Shown here: piece after piece, positions 23,047-31,297 of the stretch
Position numbering within the stretch: the first letter of the stretch is position 1
How the letters are laid out: each line of letters opens with the position of its first letter
Source of the DNA: Candidatus Moduliflexus flocculans
Lineage (GTDB): Bacteria; Moduliflexota; Moduliflexia; Moduliflexales; Moduliflexaceae
Direction: 5' to 3'
Assembly (NCBI GenBank): GCA_000739515.1
Contig: DF820458.1
Location: 841,068 to 879,856, forward strand
Length of the DNA stretch: 38,789 nucleotides
The notes under the pieces: model-generated
Databases searched by the model: none
What the model was told of the DNA's origin: nothing
Seen by the model: the letters and a program-made list of their open reading frames with translations, nothing else
Made by a program: the position numbers and the translations under genes

Positions 23047-23610
23047 TTATTTGATGATACGCAGAATATCCTTAAATCTCTGCCCTTCAGCGACTTTTAA
23101 GAGTTCGAACAGCGCCATTTCAACGCTGGTAATCCCCCCGCCAGCTTGCTGAATTCGCGTGAGGCCAATCTGTTTATTTTCTGATGAGCGCGAGGAAACC
23201 GCATCGCTGACAATCTGTACGTCATATCCGCGTTGCAGCAATTCTATACCGGTTTGATACACACAGACATGCGCTTCAATTCCAGCGATCAGGAATTGCC
23301 GGCGGCGCAGTTGCTCGATCTGAGGCCAGACTCCCGGATGCGCACAACAACTAAAGCTCTGCTTAATGATGGGCGTTTGCCCGTTTAAACGTTCTGATAG
23401 TTCAGGGATCGTCGCGCCGAGTCCGGCGGGATTTTGCTCAAACCAAAGGATTGGGATGCTTAATGTCAACGCCCCGTTTACAAGCTGGCAAAGATGCGTG
23501 ACTAATAGCTCTTTTTCGTGCATCACTCGCACCAGCTTTTCCTGCACATCAATTAATATCAACGCAGTATCATCGCACTGTAACATTTTCATCCATCTTT
23601 TATCTTCCAT
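23047..23610 (-). CDS. Isochorismatase-like cysteine hydrolase
   Basis: Up to 187 residues. The conserved triad of the superfamily is present: Asp21 (LILIDVQEKL), Lys83 (PIIKQSFSC) and the nucleophile Cys116 (GIEAHVCVYQT). Substrates in the family include nicotinamide and isochorismate, and the residues seen do not fix which. The ATG at 23610 overlaps the end of the upstream metallophosphoesterase gene by 11 bases; internal ATGs at 23592 and 23586 are possible and place the domain nearer the start. Coupling suggests co-expression with the phosphoesterase. Confidence 0.85.
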   Translation of the reverse strand: MEDKRWMKMLQCDDTALILIDVQEKLVRVMHEKELLVTHLCQLVNGALTLSIPILWFEQNPAGLGATIPELSERLNGQTPIIKQSFSCCAHPGVWPQIEQLRRRQFLIAGIEAHVCVYQTGIELLQRGYDVQIVSDAVSSRSSENKQIGLTRIQQAGGGITSVEMALFELLKVAEGQRFKDILRIIK

Positions 23611-24334
23611 GTGCCAGACGTTCGATCAAGAAAGAGGGTAAATTCGCTTCAGCCATTTTGCGCTGTGTGATTGTAAAATCATAAGGCAATCGCCGTACTT
23701 CGACAAGGCGCTTTTCAGAATCATAGACAGCATACGACGTCTCAGGATTTCCATCGCGCGGCTGTCCCACACTGCCAACATTAATAATATATTTGCAATT
23801 TTCTCTGATATTCACAGCAAGTTGGGGTTTTCTATCATAGGAAACATCACCGCGTTCATTTTGTTCGAAAAAAACTGGCTGATGGGAATGCCCGATAAAG
23901 CAGATTTTTTCCCGAAGATGTTGAAGATAATATCGGCCTTCTAACGGATTAAAAATATAATCCCATCGTTCCGGGTTCACCGGGGTAGAATGGACAAATA
24001 AAATATCGTCCGTTGAGAGCGAGAACGGATATGTTTCCAAAATCGTCCGATTTTCCTCAGTTAAGACCTGCCGCGTCCATAATACCGCCATTTTGGCATA
24101 TTGATTGAAATAGGTGATATCCGTTAATCCTAAAACGGCATGGTCATGATTCCCCATGATCGTCGTATTCGCCTGCTGTTGAATCAATTGAATACATTCA
24201 TTGGGGTTCGGACCATATCCCACCACATCACCTAAACAAAAAATCTTATCAGGAGCGACGTCTTCAATTTGAGCCAATACAACGCTCAATGCCTCAAGAT
24301 TACCGTGAATATCCGAAAAAATAAAGTATCTCAC
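23600..24334 (-). CDS. Metallophosphoesterase (calcineurin-like)
   Basis: A 244-residue protein with a GTG start at 24334 preceded by AGAAGG. Dinuclear metal-site motifs are in order: DIHGN at 8-12, GDVVGYGP near 35-42, GNHDHAV near 61-67, and GHSHQPV near 150. These define the YfcE/MJ0936-like phosphodiesterases that cut phosphodiester or phosphomonoester substrates with Mn or similar metals. Physiological substrate unknown. The downstream isochorismatase-like gene overlaps its end. Confidence 0.9.
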   Translation of the reverse strand: MRYFIFSDIHGNLEALSVVLAQIEDVAPDKIFCLGDVVGYGPNPNECIQLIQQQANTTIMGNHDHAVLGLTDITYFNQYAKMAVLWTRQVLTEENRTILETYPFSLSTDDILFVHSTPVNPERWDYIFNPLEGRYYLQHLREKICFIGHSHQPVFFEQNERGDVSYDRKPQLAVNIRENCKYIINVGSVGQPRDGNPETSYAVYDSEKRLVEVRRLPYDFTITQRKMAEANLPSFLIERLAHGR

Positions 24335-24508
24335 GTTTGGCCTTCTCTTTCGCGTAAATAACAGTTATCGAATTTGCGATTTTTTGATAAACAATAGTCA
24401 GAGCAATACGTTCGGAAAGTCAATTTATTTTTCGTATTTTTTCTCTTTTCTATTTTTTTCTGGCCTGACTATGAAGATTTTCGCGAAGATTGGAACAAGG
24501 AAACACAG

Positions 24509-24550
24509 AAAAGACTTCAAACGTGTATTTTCGTCCGTCTGAAGTCTTTT
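24509..24550. terminator. Bidirectional hairpin terminator downstream of the sigma gene
   Basis: Arms AAAAGACTTCA and TGAAGTCTTTT enclose a 20-base loop that itself pairs partly (ACG/CGT). T-runs follow on both strands (six on plus, four on minus). It lies 34 bases after the sigma factor stop (minus strand) and before the phosphoesterase. Confidence 0.75.
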
Positions 24551-24583
24551 TTCGTTCTGGCACGATGTTGTGCATTAGGGCGC

Positions 24584-25396
24584 TTAGTTATGCACATGCA
24601 GAGACTGGCGAAGCTTATTGATGGCGTTTTCTTTAATTTGCCGGACGCGCTCGCGCGTGATTCCGAATTTTTCGCCGATTTCTTTCAGCGTTTGGGGTTC
24701 GTGTTCATTTAACCCGTAGTACATCTCAACAATCTCGCGCTCACGGCCATTTAGCCCGGACAATGCTCGATACGCCAGGTCTTGATCCATCTTTTGCAGC
24801 ACCACGCGATCCGGGCGTCGTTCTTCGTCTTCTGAGATAAAGTCAATAAACGAATTTGTGTCATCATCCGCAACCAACGGCGCATCGAGCGATAAATACG
24901 GATATGACGCATTCAGTTTGCGCTTAATGGTTTCAAGATGCAATTCAATATGGCGCAACGTTTCGGTATCAGTATCATGCTGCCCCAACTCATTTGATAA
25001 CTCGTGTAATTTTCGATGCTGTTTCAAGAGGGACAAAATGCGCTTAATCGGAATGCGCACAATTTTTGATTTATCTGCTAACGCCTGAAAAATCTGGCGT
25101 TTGATGAGCCAACTGGCATACGAAGAAAATTTAACGCCTCGCGTTTCGTCAAACTGCCCAATCGCGTTCATCAATCCGATATTGCCCTCATTAATCAAAT
25201 CGGCGAGCGGCAACCCAAGATGCTGATACCGCTTGGCAATGCTTACGACAAAGCGAAGATTGGATGTAACGAGTTGCTCTGCGGCGTTATGCGAGCCTTT
25301 TCGCGATTGCTGTATTAAAAACACTTCATCATCGTGAGACAAAATTGGATACTGACGAATATCTCTTAAATATGGAGTCAATGTAGTGGTTTCCAT
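24584..25396 (-). CDS. RNA polymerase sigma-70 family factor (RpoD/RpoS-like)
   Basis: A 270-residue protein starting at the ATG at 25396 with AGGAGAG upstream. Region 1.2 (TPYLRDIRQYPILSHDDE), region 2 (LRFVVSIAKRYQHLGLPLADLINEGNIGLM, with FSSYASWLIKRQIFQAL as the -10/melting segment), region 3, and a region 4 helix-turn-helix (LKEIGEKFGITRERVRQIK) are all present. The short N-terminus without region 1.1 and the length fit a group 2 (RpoS/HrdB-like) or small primary sigma. The spacing to the upstream intergenic leader is about 130 bases, and the gene appears monocistronic with a hairpin terminator. Confidence 0.93.
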   Translation of the reverse strand: METTTLTPYLRDIRQYPILSHDDEVFLIQQSRKGSHNAAEQLVTSNLRFVVSIAKRYQHLGLPLADLINEGNIGLMNAIGQFDETRGVKFSSYASWLIKRQIFQALADKSKIVRIPIKRILSLLKQHRKLHELSNELGQHDTDTETLRHIELHLETIKRKLNASYPYLSLDAPLVADDDTNSFIDFISEDEERRPDRVVLQKMDQDLAYRALSGLNGREREIVEMYYGLNEHEPQTLKEIGEKFGITRERVRQIKENAINKLRQSLHVHN

Positions 25397-25521
25397 ATCC
25401 CATCTCTCCTTCTATAAGAAACAAGACCTTATTTAACAATAAGACCTTTTTAGTCCGTATTTAACACAAAAACAGCTTTATTTTTGTGGGGAATGCAGTG
25501 TGTTGTAAATGAACAACGACG

Positions 25522-25603
25522 TTCTCACAGCGGTGAGACCTCATGAAACATCCTGGTAGATTGTATGTTCTCACCTCCTTTGAACCATTCTATGTGAGGT
25601 CTT
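25522..25603 (-). promoter_or_regulatory. Structured leader with mutually exclusive pairings upstream of the sigma gene
   Basis: Four mutually complementary blocks occur in 82 bases (plus-strand readings): TCTCAC at 25523-25528, GGTGAGACCTCA at 25532-25543, GTTCTCACCTCCTT at 25567-25580, and GTGAGGTCTT at 25594-25603. The second block can pair with the first (6 bp), third (7 bp) or fourth (8 bp), but not with all at once. On the minus strand the third block reads AAGGAGGTGAGAAC, a near-perfect ribosome site with no matching ATG at normal spacing; a GTG inside it would open a 37-codon frame. The leader precedes the sigma gene and could be an attenuator-type switch. The rest of 25397-25953 shows no other gene. 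Confidence 0.35.
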
Positions 25604-25953
25604 CCATAAAAAAACTCATATAGCAACGTTATTTTATCATTTAGGATAATATAGCAGAAATCATGCCAGAATGAGAGAACGCGGGTAATCCTTAATCATC
25701 AGGCAAAAACGGCCAATTCGTTATCTCCAAATATATGTAACATTTTATAACGCTGTAACAATTTTGAACGGAAAAAAATATTACCATACGTGCGAATGAG
25801 GCGGCCATTGTACAAGTTACAAGCCAACAGACTGCCAATAATCCGTATTTTTTGATAAAATTTAGTTGCTTTACGAATATGATTCGCTATTGTGGGCACG
25901 ACTGACAGACAATCAATGGCAGACAATACGAGAGAAGAAACAAGGAGAGATTT

Positions 25954-26736
25954 ATGATCGGCGCGCTTGCAGGCGATATTATCGGTTCGGTGTACGAGCG
26001 GTTCCCGCTGAAAACAACGACATTTCCATTATTCCATTCGCACTGTCGTTTTACCGACGATTCAGTCATGACGGTCGCCGTTGCAGATGCAATTCTCAAA
26101 GGCGCAGATTATGCCGCCAGCATGAAACGGTGGGGGCGCAAATATCCCGACGCAGGGTATGGTGGCTCATTTTTTCGATGGATATTTCAAGATGACGTGC
26201 ATCCATATCATAGCTGGGGCAATGGGTCGGCCATGCGCGTCAGCCCAATTGGATGGGCGTTTGCTACAATTGATGATGTCTTGCGCGAAGCGGAAAACAC
26301 AGCAATTGTGTCGCATGATCATCCCGAAGGCATCAAAGGTGCGCAAGCTGTCGCCTTGGCTGTGTTTCTTGCTCGGACAGGCCACACGAAAGACGCGATT
26401 CGACAAGAGATCTGCCTGCGATTTAATTATACACTAGAGAGGACTGTCGATGCGGTCAGGCCGACCTACACCTTTGACGTCTCATGCCAGGGGAGCGTGC
26501 CTGAAGCGATTATCGCGTTTTTAGATTCGACGAATTACGAAGGCGCGGTTAGAAATGCGATCTCGCTTGGCGGAGATAGTGACACACTGGCTTGCATCGC
26601 CGGGGCGATTGCCGAAGCGTTTTATCAGGACATTTCCGACGATCTCCGTCGGACGGCTCAGACATTTTTACCGGAAGATATGCTTGACGTATTGCGAGCA
26701 TTCGAACAACGATTTTCATCGCATGGAAACATTTGA
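25954..26736 (+). CDS. ADP-ribosylglycohydrolase family protein (DraG-like)
   Basis: A 260-residue protein with AAGGAGAG before the ATG. Metal- and ADP-ribose-site motifs of the DraG/ARH fold are in place: GALAGDIIGSVYE at 3-15, FTDDSVMT near 33-40, GNGSAMRVSP near 89-98, SHDHPEGI, and GGDSDTLACIAGAIAEA near 209-225. Enzymes of this family remove ADP-ribose from proteins or other acceptors, releasing free ADP-ribose. It overlaps the next gene (NrtR-like) by 14 bases, so the two are co-translated. The overlap pairs an ADP-ribose producer with a likely ADP-ribose sensor. Confidence 0.92.
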   Translation: MIGALAGDIIGSVYERFPLKTTTFPLFHSHCRFTDDSVMTVAVADAILKGADYAASMKRWGRKYPDAGYGGSFFRWIFQDDVHPYHSWGNGSAMRVSPIGWAFATIDDVLREAENTAIVSHDHPEGIKGAQAVALAVFLARTGHTKDAIRQEICLRFNYTLERTVDAVRPTYTFDVSCQGSVPEAIIAFLDSTNYEGAVRNAISLGGDSDTLACIAGAIAEAFYQDISDDLRRTAQTFLPEDMLDVLRAFEQRFSSHGNI

Positions 26737-27409
26737 TCTTGAACGCCCGGTGCTGGCTGTAGATGTGATTGTTTTCGCCATTCAACATGGCCAATTGCAT
26801 GTGTTACTCTCTCGACGGCAGGACGATCCGTTTCCCGATGCGCCAGCGTTGCCAGGCGTAGCGGTACGGGTGGATGAAACGCTGGAAGAGGCCGCCAAAC
26901 GCGCCTTGCGCCAAAAATCCGGCTGGGCTGAAAGCGTGGATGCGCTGACGCATCTCGAACAACTTGCCACATTCGATGGCTTATATCGCGATCCACGCGG
27001 GCGCACCGTCAGCGTCGGCTATCTTGGCATGGTTCGCAATCTGCCTGAAGTCGAAACAACCATTTTATGGAAACCAGTCAAAGAGATTGCGCCGAATTCG
27101 CTGCCATTCGATCATTGCCATATTATCGAAACCGCAATCACTCGATTGCAAGGCAAGTTGCGCTATACGAACGTCGCAAAAAACTTTCTGCCGGATGTCT
27201 TTCGAATTGATGAACTTCAGATTGTGTATGAAGCGATTTTAGGACGCCGGTTAAATCGGACGAATTTTCGAGTCAAACTCCTGAAAATCGGCTTGATCGA
27301 GCACGTCGGCATCCATCCCGACGCGGTCAATAAGCAGGGCGGGCGACCGCCGCATCTGTATCGCTTTCCCCAATCGGCGCTCGAAATTGTGGACCGTGAA
27401 TTTTTATAA
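26723..27409 (+). CDS. NrtR-like Nudix-fold transcriptional regulator with degenerate Nudix box
   Basis: A 228-residue protein starting at the ATG at 26723 inside the end of the previous gene. Residues 1-145 are a Nudix fold; residues 150-228 form a winged-helix segment (FRIDELQIVYEAILGRRLNRTNFRVKLL, then GGRPPHLYRF), the plan of NrtR regulators of NAD synthesis. The Nudix box (about 46-68) keeps Glu52, Arg60 and Gly67, but the catalytic Glu positions read Ala61, Gln64 and Lys65, so hydrolysis is not expected. NrtR proteins typically release DNA on binding ADP-ribose. This fits an autoregulated operon with the ADP-ribosylhydrolase. No operator was identified. Confidence 0.85.
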   Translation: METFDLERPVLAVDVIVFAIQHGQLHVLLSRRQDDPFPDAPALPGVAVRVDETLEEAAKRALRQKSGWAESVDALTHLEQLATFDGLYRDPRGRTVSVGYLGMVRNLPEVETTILWKPVKEIAPNSLPFDHCHIIETAITRLQGKLRYTNVAKNFLPDVFRIDELQIVYEAILGRRLNRTNFRVKLLKIGLIEHVGIHPDAVNKQGGRPPHLYRFPQSALEIVDREFL

Positions 27410-27421
27410 GGAGGTAGCATC

Positions 27422-27874
27422 ATGTACCGGCAGAATATGTTTTACAAAATAGCGCTTATTTTGTTAGTGACATCCGCATGGATGACTGGCTGTGAAGACC
27501 CGGTTTCAGATGATCCCGATACGGCCTGCATTCGCACCGGCTTGCATGAATATACCCTTACAATGACGGCGAGCGGACAAAATCGTTACTATACAGGAAG
27601 AACGACGCTGCAATCCACCGATGAGGGCTTTTTCTTTACAGGGGGAGAAGAAAATCGCCGCGAATTGACAGTGACATGCGTAGATGAATCGTATGCATTA
27701 GTAGATATTACGCTGCATAACCGGTGCGCAAGTGAATTTGTCACCCGTGCCGCAAGCACGATGGATATCTTTGGCGATGGCTCGATGGCCATTGCCCCGT
27801 ACCTGATTGAATGGACATGCGGGACAGGGACATCCACGACCGCGAGAGAATCCTGGACATTAGATCGGTTATGA
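27422..27874 (+). CDS. Small lipoprotein of unknown family
   Basis: A 150-residue protein with an excellent AAGGAGG site seven bases before the ATG and 12 bases after the NrtR-like stop. The signal peptide ends in the lipobox WMTGC (Cys24), followed by Asp/Glu-rich residues. The mature part is a beta-rich domain with four further cysteines (TACIRTG, VTCVDES, NRCASEF, EWTCGTG) that could form two disulfides. No family recognised. Operon position ties it to the ADP-ribosylhydrolase and regulator. Confidence 0.75.
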   Translation: MYRQNMFYKIALILLVTSAWMTGCEDPVSDDPDTACIRTGLHEYTLTMTASGQNRYYTGRTTLQSTDEGFFFTGGEENRRELTVTCVDESYALVDITLHNRCASEFVTRAASTMDIFGDGSMAIAPYLIEWTCGTGTSTTARESWTLDRL

Positions 27875-27887
27875 AGCCGATCTTTTT
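27862..27887 (+). terminator. Rho-independent terminator of the ADP-ribosylhydrolase operon
   Basis: AGATCGG pairs with CCGATCT around an eight-base loop that contains the lipoprotein stop codon, followed by five T. A good intrinsic terminator. Confidence 0.85.
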
Positions 27888-27933
27888 GTGATAATCGTGA
27901 ACATTAACCTGAAAAATGCGAAGGAGAGGTATT

Positions 27934-28908
27934 ATGTTTTTTGATCTGCCAATAGAACAATTGCGCGAATTTCGTCCGCAGAGAACCGAACCCGAAGATT
28001 TTGACGCCTTTTGGCAACGCACGCTGACAGACACACGTCAACATCCGCTGAATGCTGTATTCGAGCCGGTAGAAACCGGTTTGACACTGATTGAAACGTA
28101 TGACGTGACATTTAGCGGCTACGGAGGGCAGCGCATCAAGGGGTGGCTCAATCTGCCGAAACAGCGCGGCGGCGCGTTGCCCTGCATCGTCGAATTTATC
28201 GGCTATGGCGGGGGGCGCGGTTTTCCTTTTGAATGGTTGGGCTGGAGCGCCGCCGGATATGCGCATCTTGTGATGGATACACGCGGGCAGGGAAGCACAT
28301 GGCGGAAGGGCGACACGCCCGATCCTGAGCCGGATGGCGCGAATCCGCATCATCCGGGTTTCATGACGCGCGGCATTCTCGACCCGAAAACGTATTATTA
28401 TCGGCGCGTGTTTACCGATACCGTCCGCGCCATCGAAACCGCTCGTAGTCACGCCGCGGTGGACGCCTCCAAAATTATCGTCACCGGCGGCAGTCAGGGC
28501 GGCGGCATGACGCTTGCGGCGGCAGCGCTTGTGCCGGATGTGTTCGCGATGATGCCGGATGTGCCGTTTTTGTGCCTGTATCGAACGGCGACGGAAATCA
28601 CGAATTGCGACCCCTATGGCGAAATCGTGCGCTATTGCAAAATCCATCGCGACAACATTGAAACCGTGTTTCAGACGCTCTCCTATTTTGACGGCGTGAA
28701 TTTCGCGGCGCGGACGAAATGCCCCGCGCTTTATTCGGTCGGCTTAATGGATGACATCTGCCCGCCGCGCACGGTGTTTGCGGCCTATAATTATCATGCC
28801 GGGCCGAAAGAAATCTGCATCTATCCCTACAACAACCACGAAGGCGGCGAGTCGTTCCATCAACGCGAAAAATTCCGCTTTGTGCGGCAAGCGCTTCAAG
28901 GGAAATAA
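27934..28908 (+). CDS. Acetyl xylan esterase/cephalosporin-C deacetylase family hydrolase (CE7-like)
   Basis: A 324-residue protein starting at the ATG at 27934 after AAGGAGAGG. The alpha/beta-hydrolase triad is readable: Ser187 in TGGSQGGG, Asp273 in GLMDDICPP, and His302 in YNNHEGG; the RGQG segment near 117-120 forms the usual oxyanion region. No signal peptide, so it acts in the cytoplasm, deacetylating short sugars or similar acetyl esters. It is monocistronic, between a terminator and a palindromic repeat. Length matches the CE7 family. Confidence 0.93.
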   Translation: MFFDLPIEQLREFRPQRTEPEDFDAFWQRTLTDTRQHPLNAVFEPVETGLTLIETYDVTFSGYGGQRIKGWLNLPKQRGGALPCIVEFIGYGGGRGFPFEWLGWSAAGYAHLVMDTRGQGSTWRKGDTPDPEPDGANPHHPGFMTRGILDPKTYYYRRVFTDTVRAIETARSHAAVDASKIIVTGGSQGGGMTLAAAALVPDVFAMMPDVPFLCLYRTATEITNCDPYGEIVRYCKIHRDNIETVFQTLSYFDGVNFAARTKCPALYSVGLMDDICPPRTVFAAYNYHAGPKEICIYPYNNHEGGESFHQREKFRFVRQALQGK

Positions 28909-28934
28909 TTTTTTTAACGCAACCGACTCAACAG

Positions 28935-29006
28935 CTGATGTTACGCAGCGCCGCCGACAATTCCCCTCCTGGGAGGGGAATTGTCGGCGGCGTTGCGTAA
29001 CATCAG
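28935..29006. repeat. 72-bp near-perfect palindrome (complete copy of the window-edge repeat)
   Basis: Two 36-base arms beginning CTGATGTTACGCAGCGCCGC are complementary except for one stem G-T-type mismatch and the central T/G. The centre CCCCTCCT/GGGAGGGG matches both window ends. It sits between the esterase stop (28908) and the truncated AAA-ATPase fragment (29003-29284), overlapping the latter's premature stop. No coding content. Confidence 0.95.
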
Positions 29007-29284
29007 ATAATAAAACGAGAAATGTAGGAATTGCGTTGCGGCGTCGGAGGCTGGCCGATATAGGTTTGCCCGAGCAGCCGCTCGAAATCGTCCTTCTGAT
29101 GGATATTGTAATAGCATTCCAGAATCCGGCACCAGAGCGATTTCCCGAAACGGCGAGGGCGGAGAAAGACTGGATTGCTGATTTGCTCCAGCCGTTCGAT
29201 ATACGGCGTTTTATCCACAAAATAGCCGTTATCCCGCACTAATTCTTCATAATTTGCAATCGCGTATAAGACTCGTTTTTTCAT
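29003..29284 (-). pseudogene. N-terminal fragment of an AAA-ATPase-like gene, truncated at a palindrome
   Basis: The frame starts at the ATG at 29284 (GAGGATTGT upstream) and encodes 93 residues: MKKRVLYAIANYEELVRDNGYFVDKTPYI, then PVFLRPRRFGKSLWCRILECYY. This is the start of the AAA-ATPase_like/DUF1703 type, usually 500 or more residues long with a C-terminal PD-(D/E)XK nuclease. The P-loop is the RPRRFGKS variant. The frame ends in the first bases of the 72-bp palindrome, and nothing resembling the remaining 400 residues follows. Probably a remnant. It belongs to a different subfamily from the two APRQTGKT proteins upstream. Confidence 0.85.
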
Positions 29285-29493
29285 ACAATCCTCTTTGGAA
29301 AAAGGCGACATTTTCAAAATGGATAAAAAACATATTTGCTTAAAAACTTGGATTGTCAAGAAAAAATCCGATGCTTGAAGATTGCGAATCCGACAAGGTT
29401 TTTTTATTGACAGATGTTTCTGCCTGTGGTGCAATCGGTATGTCGTGATTTCGCAGAACGTGATAAACAGACCTTTTCAAAGGAGTGTTTCGT

Positions 29494-30498
29494 ATGAAAA
29501 AAATCGGAGTAAGCGCGTTAGCGGTCATCGTAACGTTTACAGTCTGCTTTCTGGCTGCCGGCCAGGCCGATGCGCTGAAAGTGGCGATGGTCGTGGCGGG
29601 AACATTAGGCGATCGGTCATTTTATGATTCTGGCAACGAAGGCTTGACGCGAGCCGCGAATGAGTTGAAGGTCGAAACGAAAGTCTTTGAATGCCGCAGC
29701 GTGCCGTCGGCCTTTTCAGAACAGATTATTGCCGCCGCGCAAAGTTACGAAGTGGTGTTCACCGTTGGTTGGGAACTCGTTGATCCGCTGCTGGAAATCG
29801 CGCCGGATTTCCCGAATGTGAAATTTATCCATATTGACGCGGCGATTGAAGGCGTGGCGAATGTCAGTTCGATTGATTATCTCGAAAACGAAGGCTCGTT
29901 CGTCGCGGGCGCAATGGCGGCGATGATGACGACGAAAACCGGCGATCCGAAACTGAACGATAAAAAAATTATCGGAGCGGTCGGCGGCATGGATATTCCG
30001 GTCATCCGCAACTTTATGGCTGGCTACGAAACTGGCGCAAAATACATTGACCCGGAAATCAAGGTGGAGACCGGCTTTGTCGGCAGTTTCGAAGACCCGG
30101 CCAAAGGCAAGGAAATGGCGTTGACGATTTTCAACAAAGGCGCGGATATTATCTTCCAGATTGCCGGAAATACGGGTAACGGCGTGATTGAAGCCGCGAA
30201 AGACGCCGGGTTTTACGCCATCGGCGTGGATTCTGATCAGGGCTATATCGCGCCAGGTTTTATTATGGGCAGCATGATGAAGCGCGTCGGGCTGTCGGTC
30301 TTCGAAACGATTCAGAAGATTCTCGACGGCAGCTATCAAAACGGCGCGGTCATCACCTATGGCATCGCGCAAAACGGCGTCGGCATGAGCAAAGACGACG
30401 ATATGAAACAGATCGTCGGCGATGACGTGATGAATAAATTAGCCGACATCGAAAAAGGCATCGTTGAAAAAACGATTCCCGTGCCAGCGCGAAATTAG
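29494..30498 (+). CDS. BMP-family ABC transporter substrate-binding protein
   Basis: A 334-residue protein starting at the ATG at 29494 (AAAGGAG upstream; the GTG at 29485 overlaps the site). Residues 1-27 are a signal peptide, without a lipobox. The mature protein follows the BMP/Med family pattern: GTLGDRSFYDSGNEGL, VFTVGWELVDPL, FIHIDAAIEGVANVSSIDY, ENEGSFVAGAMAAM, and GVDSDQGYIAPG. Such periplasmic proteins bind nucleosides or related ligands for ABC uptake. The only transporter partner seen nearby is an ATPase gene at 31266, after a repeat and a broken Uma2 gene. Confidence 0.92.
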   Translation: MKKIGVSALAVIVTFTVCFLAAGQADALKVAMVVAGTLGDRSFYDSGNEGLTRAANELKVETKVFECRSVPSAFSEQIIAAAQSYEVVFTVGWELVDPLLEIAPDFPNVKFIHIDAAIEGVANVSSIDYLENEGSFVAGAMAAMMTTKTGDPKLNDKKIIGAVGGMDIPVIRNFMAGYETGAKYIDPEIKVETGFVGSFEDPAKGKEMALTIFNKGADIIFQIAGNTGNGVIEAAKDAGFYAIGVDSDQGYIAPGFIMGSMMKRVGLSVFETIQKILDGSYQNGAVITYGIAQNGVGMSKDDDMKQIVGDDVMNKLADIEKGIVEKTIPVPARN

Positions 30499-30516
30499 GC
30501 GAGGTACGAGGTACAG

Positions 30517-30656
30517 CGAATTGGAGAAAGAAACGAATTCGAAAAGCAGCCACCACGAAACACACGAAATTTAACTGATTGCTTGAGAAGTAAACTCTTA
30601 TATTTTTGTGCATTTCGTGGTAAATAATTACAAAATTCGTTCCTTTCTCCAATTCG
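30517..30656. repeat. 140-bp foldback element upstream of the Uma2 gene
   Basis: Left CGAATTGGAGAAAGAAACG... (30517-30539) pairs with right 30634-30656 with one mismatch. Inner ACCACGAAA/TTTCGTGG copies are also inverted. It fills the space between the BMP gene stop and the Uma2 ATG. No coding capacity; probably a non-autonomous element. Confidence 0.8.
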
Positions 30657-30669
30657 TTGTTGTTTTTGT

Positions 30670-31297
30670 ATGCAAGCGCAAGCAAAACGCGATATCGAGC
30701 CTGACGACTATCTTGCGATAGACAGCCAGGCGGAGTACAAAAGCGAATATTTTCGCGGTGAAATGTTCGCCATGTCCGACGCAAGCCTACGTCATGCGCA
30801 AATCGTCACGAATATGATCAGTCATTTTCACAATCAATTGCGCAAATCATCATGCCGCGTTTATTCGTCTGACGTGCGTGTCAAGGTCGCTCCGACTGGA
30901 CACCTATCCCGATGTTGTGATTGTTTGCGGAAAAGCGCAGACAGAGCGGAAAAAGGAAGATACGCTGCTTAATCCAGTCGTGATTCTCGAAGTCCTTTCC
31001 CCTTCGACTGAAGCCTATGATCGCGGCGAGAAGTTCGAACATTACCGCGCATTGGAATCGTTGACCGATTATCTGCTTGTGGCGCAGAACAAAGCCAAGA
31101 TCGAGCATTTTCATCGCCAGGACGATGGGCAGTGGACGCTGTCCGAAAGTCGGGGCATAAACGACACGATTGAGATCGCATCCATCGAATGCAAGCTTGC
31201 GCTATCCGAGGTGTACGATAAAGTCGAATTCGACGAGGAAAAACCGCCAAAACTCAGGAGAGTCCATGAACGCCGTCGAGATGAAACATATCAGTAA
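30670..31297 (+). pseudogene. Uma2-family (DUF820) endonuclease-like gene, frameshifted
   Basis: The first frame (ATG at 30670) gives MQAQAKRDIEPDDYLAID, YKSEYFRGEMFAMSDASL and YSSDVRVKVAPTG, the N-terminal half of Uma2. At about 30895-30905 the sequence shifts frame, and the second half continues in another frame: TYPDVVIVCGK, NPVVILEVLSPSTEAYDRG, FEHYRALESLTDYLLV. The usual link (PTG-x-YTYPD) appears to lack four or five bases. The PD-(D/E)XK-type residues (PDVV and EVLSPST) are thus split from the N-terminus. The 3' end overlaps the next gene's start. Either a pseudogene or a sequencing error. Confidence 0.85.

Noticed and set aside
27904..28647. Minus-strand frame of 247 codons opposite the esterase
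   Set aside because: Antisense to a complete CE7-type gene with an intact catalytic triad.
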